Of a stretch of DNA of 64,000 nt, positions 61,833 through 64,000 are shown one piece after another. How positions within the stretch are numbered: the stretch's first letter is position 1; every line of letters begins with the position of its first letter. The stretch spans positions 1,426,001 through 1,490,000 of the forward strand of contig NZ_RBKX01000001.1 in assembly GCF_003634615.1 (NCBI RefSeq), read 5' to 3'. This stretch comes from Flavobacterium sp. 102 (GTDB taxonomy: Bacteria; Bacteroidota; Bacteroidia; Flavobacteriales; Flavobacteriaceae). Below the pieces are notes generated by a model. It ran no database searches and was not told the DNA's origin. It worked only from the letters and a program-made list of their open reading frames with translations. The position numbers were made by a program, and so were the translations under genes.

Positions 61833-63773
61833 TTAAGTAATAGTTAGGCTATCCAAATTAATTAGATTGTCCTTTCCAAACCAATCTTCTGCTGTTTTTA
61901 GGACAGCAGCAGGCGGGAGATGGAAGAAGACAGCTAAGTTTTCTTTTGCTCTAGTACAACAGACATAAAAAATTTTCTGTGTTCTTTCTTTAATTTTAGG
62001 ATAACTGTCAAGCTTGGATTTTGTTTTTGATCTACCGTCAACTAAACTTTTATAAATACTTCCGTCATCAAAAACATATTCGAAATTGTATTTATTCCAA
62101 TTCCCACGATCCAGGATAACTAATACATTGTCGAATTCGTTTCCTTTAGTTTTGTGCTGAGTAGAAAATGGCGTGTAACCTTCTAAATAGTTGAACAGAT
62201 TTAAAAATTCTTTGTAATTAACTTTACAAACCCTATTATATACATACTCCCTTTTTGCTATAAATTCGTTGAGTCTCTGATCTTTTGAAACAATATTGTA
62301 TTTATGAGCTAATTCAATAACTTCTCCTATTGTCTTAGAGTCTGTAATAGTTAATTCTTCGATACTTTGTTTTAAAATACTTTTATCACTAATCGAATTA
62401 ATTTTATAGTCTGTGATTCTTAAAAAATCGTTGTATAAACCTTCATTGTATAATCTTATGCAATTTTGAATTTTAAATAAATGTTTTAAAAGATTATCGC
62501 GTTTAGAACCTTTTTTGCTTTCTTCATTTTCATTTTGTTTTTTATCATCAGTAAGTATATCACTCTCAAGATAAATTTTTTTAAAAAGATTAAAAGAATA
62601 CGATTTTGCTTCTTTGAACAAATCTGCATTTGAGGTAATGAAATCTGTCATATTGCCACTGCGGGGAATTACGCCTGTTTTTTTTATTACGTCATCAAAA
62701 GTTTCCGAATTTTCTATTTCGATATCTGTATGATCTTTTAAATGTGAAACAATCATACGTTTATATTCAAGAATTTGATCGTCATTATAGATGCTCATTA
62801 AAGTGGAGAATTGAGCTTGTTTTGCAATTAGATTATGAGTTAGATTTAGTTCTTTTGTTTCTGGAGCATTATTGAAATTCCATCCAAGATAATTTCTAAC
62901 ATCTTCTAATTTATATTCAGATGAATAAATGAATTTTATGTTTCCGAGTTTTACTTTACCATTGGTATCCATATTAGGAGCTGAGAGGTCTTGCGATTCT
63001 TTTTGAGTTAAACCGTCATTCCGTAGTTTATTTGCTAGTGTAATCACAAGTAAAGGATTACGACGATTTTGCTCTTTTTTTACTTCTCTTACCAAATCAT
63101 CTGAATTGCCTTTATATGTATCCAAGTTTCCTATTGAATTATCATAAATAGATTGCATTGCATCGCCAAAAAAACCGATAGTATTTGTTTTTTTACTTTT
63201 TTTAAAATGATTTAAAAATATTTTAATTACTAATTCATTGGTATCCTGATATTCATCTACCAGAATGAATTTAAATTTATCTTTAACAATATCATTAAGC
63301 TTGATATATTTTTCAAATAAATGCTCAGCAATTATTAATAATTCATCATGAGAAATAATACCATTTGCTAAACTGACATTTTCTTTATATTGTATCCCAT
63401 TTTCAGCAAACATTTGAATAGTGGGATTTATAATATTTATTGTGGTCACATCGGGATTGTTTGCTAAATCAACTAATGCTTTTTTTAACTCATATTGATA
63501 GTTCTTTATACTGTCCCATAAGAAATCGTGAATTGTAGATACATGAAGGTTTTTATCATCTATCCTTTCCTCAATTTCCTTAACTGCTGCGTTAGTATAA
63601 GTGATACAGGCAATTTGTTCAGTTGGGTACTTACCAATAATAGTTCGTATTGTTTGCACAAGTGTATAAGTTTTACCACTACCGGCACCACCACTTAAAA
63701 GAAAATTATGACCATTATCGATTTGCTCAATAATTTCATCTATTTCGGTTTTAATTAATTCTCCTTCAGCCAT
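61833..63773 (-). CDS. UvrD-like helicase, probable GajB of a Gabija-type system
   Basis: The 646-aa SF1 helicase has Walker A GGAGSGKT (28-35), TYTNAAVKEIEERI, Walker B VDEYQDTN (172-179), HKTKGNEFDNVLVIL and the terminal YVCCTRAKENL. It unwinds DNA with ATP. Its start overlaps the end of an upstream gene by 19 nt; that gene's tail resembles OLD/TOPRIM nucleases. An OLD nuclease followed by a UvrD-like helicase is the Gabija arrangement. It is longer than the described B. cereus GajB (~494 aa). Confidence 0.82.
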   Translation of the reverse strand: MAEGELIKTEIDEIIEQIDNGHNFLLSGGAGSGKTYTLVQTIRTIIGKYPTEQIACITYTNAAVKEIEERIDDKNLHVSTIHDFLWDSIKNYQYELKKALVDLANNPDVTTINIINPTIQMFAENGIQYKENVSLANGIISHDELLIIAEHLFEKYIKLNDIVKDKFKFILVDEYQDTNELVIKIFLNHFKKSKKTNTIGFFGDAMQSIYDNSIGNLDTYKGNSDDLVREVKKEQNRRNPLLVITLANKLRNDGLTQKESQDLSAPNMDTNGKVKLGNIKFIYSSEYKLEDVRNYLGWNFNNAPETKELNLTHNLIAKQAQFSTLMSIYNDDQILEYKRMIVSHLKDHTDIEIENSETFDDVIKKTGVIPRSGNMTDFITSNADLFKEAKSYSFNLFKKIYLESDILTDDKKQNENEESKKGSKRDNLLKHLFKIQNCIRLYNEGLYNDFLRITDYKINSISDKSILKQSIEELTITDSKTIGEVIELAHKYNIVSKDQRLNEFIAKREYVYNRVCKVNYKEFLNLFNYLEGYTPFSTQHKTKGNEFDNVLVILDRGNWNKYNFEYVFDDGSIYKSLVDGRSKTKSKLDSYPKIKERTQKIFYVCCTRAKENLAVFFHLPPAAVLKTAEDWFGKDNLINLDSLTIT

Positions 63774-64000
63774 AATAAACCTTCTTTTATGTATTCAGGG
63801 ATATCCCAATTTGAATAATCTTCATTACTATTATAAATTATATCAAGAGCAAAGTGTGTTTTCTTATCGATACATTCATTTGCCAAATCATATATGTCCT
63901 TTGTTGCATCAACAAAATATCTTGGATTTTTAATTCCTTTAAATCTTCCAAGCTTTTTCTTTACGAAATCTAAATTGTTTGTTATAGCAAAAAAAGAGTC
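63755..64000 (-). CDS. C-terminal end of a probable OLD-family nuclease (GajA-like), truncated by the window
   Basis: The minus-strand frame is open from the window edge to the TAA at 63755, giving 81 residues. The end carries HFALDIIYNS and then WDIPEYIKEGLLWLKEN. In OLD/TOPRIM ATP-dependent nucleases the C-terminus typically ends with a P-x-Y-I-x-(E/K)-G-(I/L)-x-W-L stretch. The 19-nt overlap with the helicase gene supports coupling. The ATPase part lies outside the window. Confidence 0.6.
   Translation of the reverse strand, partial: DSFFAITNNLDFVKKKLGRFKGIKNPRYFVDATKDIYDLANECIDKKTHFALDIIYNSNEDYSNWDIPEYIKEGLLWLKEN

Overview
The window is a Bacteroidota chromosome segment, almost certainly from Flavobacterium or a close relative. 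The evidence is low GC, A-rich translation starts without Shine-Dalgarno sequences, type IX secretion (T9SS) C-terminal sorting domains, a PorP/SprF protein, a fused CcsBA cytochrome c maturation protein and TAnnTTTG promoter boxes. No rRNA gene, complete tRNA gene, transposase or CRISPR array is visible.

Left part (1-23,900), cell surface. A truncated T9SS type A protein with five 138-bp coding repeats is followed by two overlapping TPR/membrane genes, the first with an AraC-type DNA-binding end. Then comes a co-directional cassette: a 2924-aa adhesin-like type B substrate, a PorP/SprF membrane protein, a TPR/PD40/OmpA protein and a 2218-aa type B substrate. The two giants share Ig-like repeat families. 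A hairpin terminator closes the block. The following 0.8-kb gap holds a Flavobacterium-type intergenic repeat and a sequence resembling the 3' end of tRNA-Val.

Middle part (24,560-59,840), redox and nitrosative stress, visibly more AT-rich. Regions in order: a six-gene exported redox operon (DUF5777 barrel, monohaem c lipoprotein, YceI, ankyrin, DOMON, Cu/Zn SOD); glutamate dehydrogenase; an AraC-controlled TolC/HlyD/MFS efflux operon; three small genes including a hemerythrin-like protein; a minus-strand run of Rrf2 regulator, CcoN-like oxidase, CcoO-cytochrome c fusion, two small membrane proteins, group III truncated haemoglobin, the Fe-S repair protein RIC and DUF488; then UspA, Crp/Fnr, a GTP cyclohydrolase group, DoxX, a dehydrogenase with an ECF sigma factor, a ferredoxin-reductase-like protein, DUF4142/cupredoxin/dihaem cytochrome, CcsBA, a barrel protein, and a second reductase-like protein with a PLP decarboxylase.

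The most interesting result is regulatory. Six promoters in the middle part share TGTAAC-N16/17-CATC(T/A)AA (one has CCTC). They lie before the ECF sigma gene itself, the divergent reductase, DUF4142/cupredoxin/cytochrome, DoxX, the second reductase/decarboxylase, and the DUF5777-SOD operon. This looks like an autoregulated ECF sigma regulon that is largely contained in the window. Two further candidate circuits sit in the same region. A TGGACA-N4-TGTCCA palindrome lies before both the Rrf2 gene and the CcoN-like gene. An FNR/DNR-type box lies before the crp-like gene.

Right part (59,890-64,000), housekeeping and defence: an HD hydrolase, a repeat-rich gap, an XRE regulator, a GNAT acetyltransferase, and a UvrD-like helicase overlapping the end of an upstream gene whose tail looks like an OLD/TOPRIM nuclease. 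This last pair is a probable Gabija-type anti-phage system cut by the window edge.
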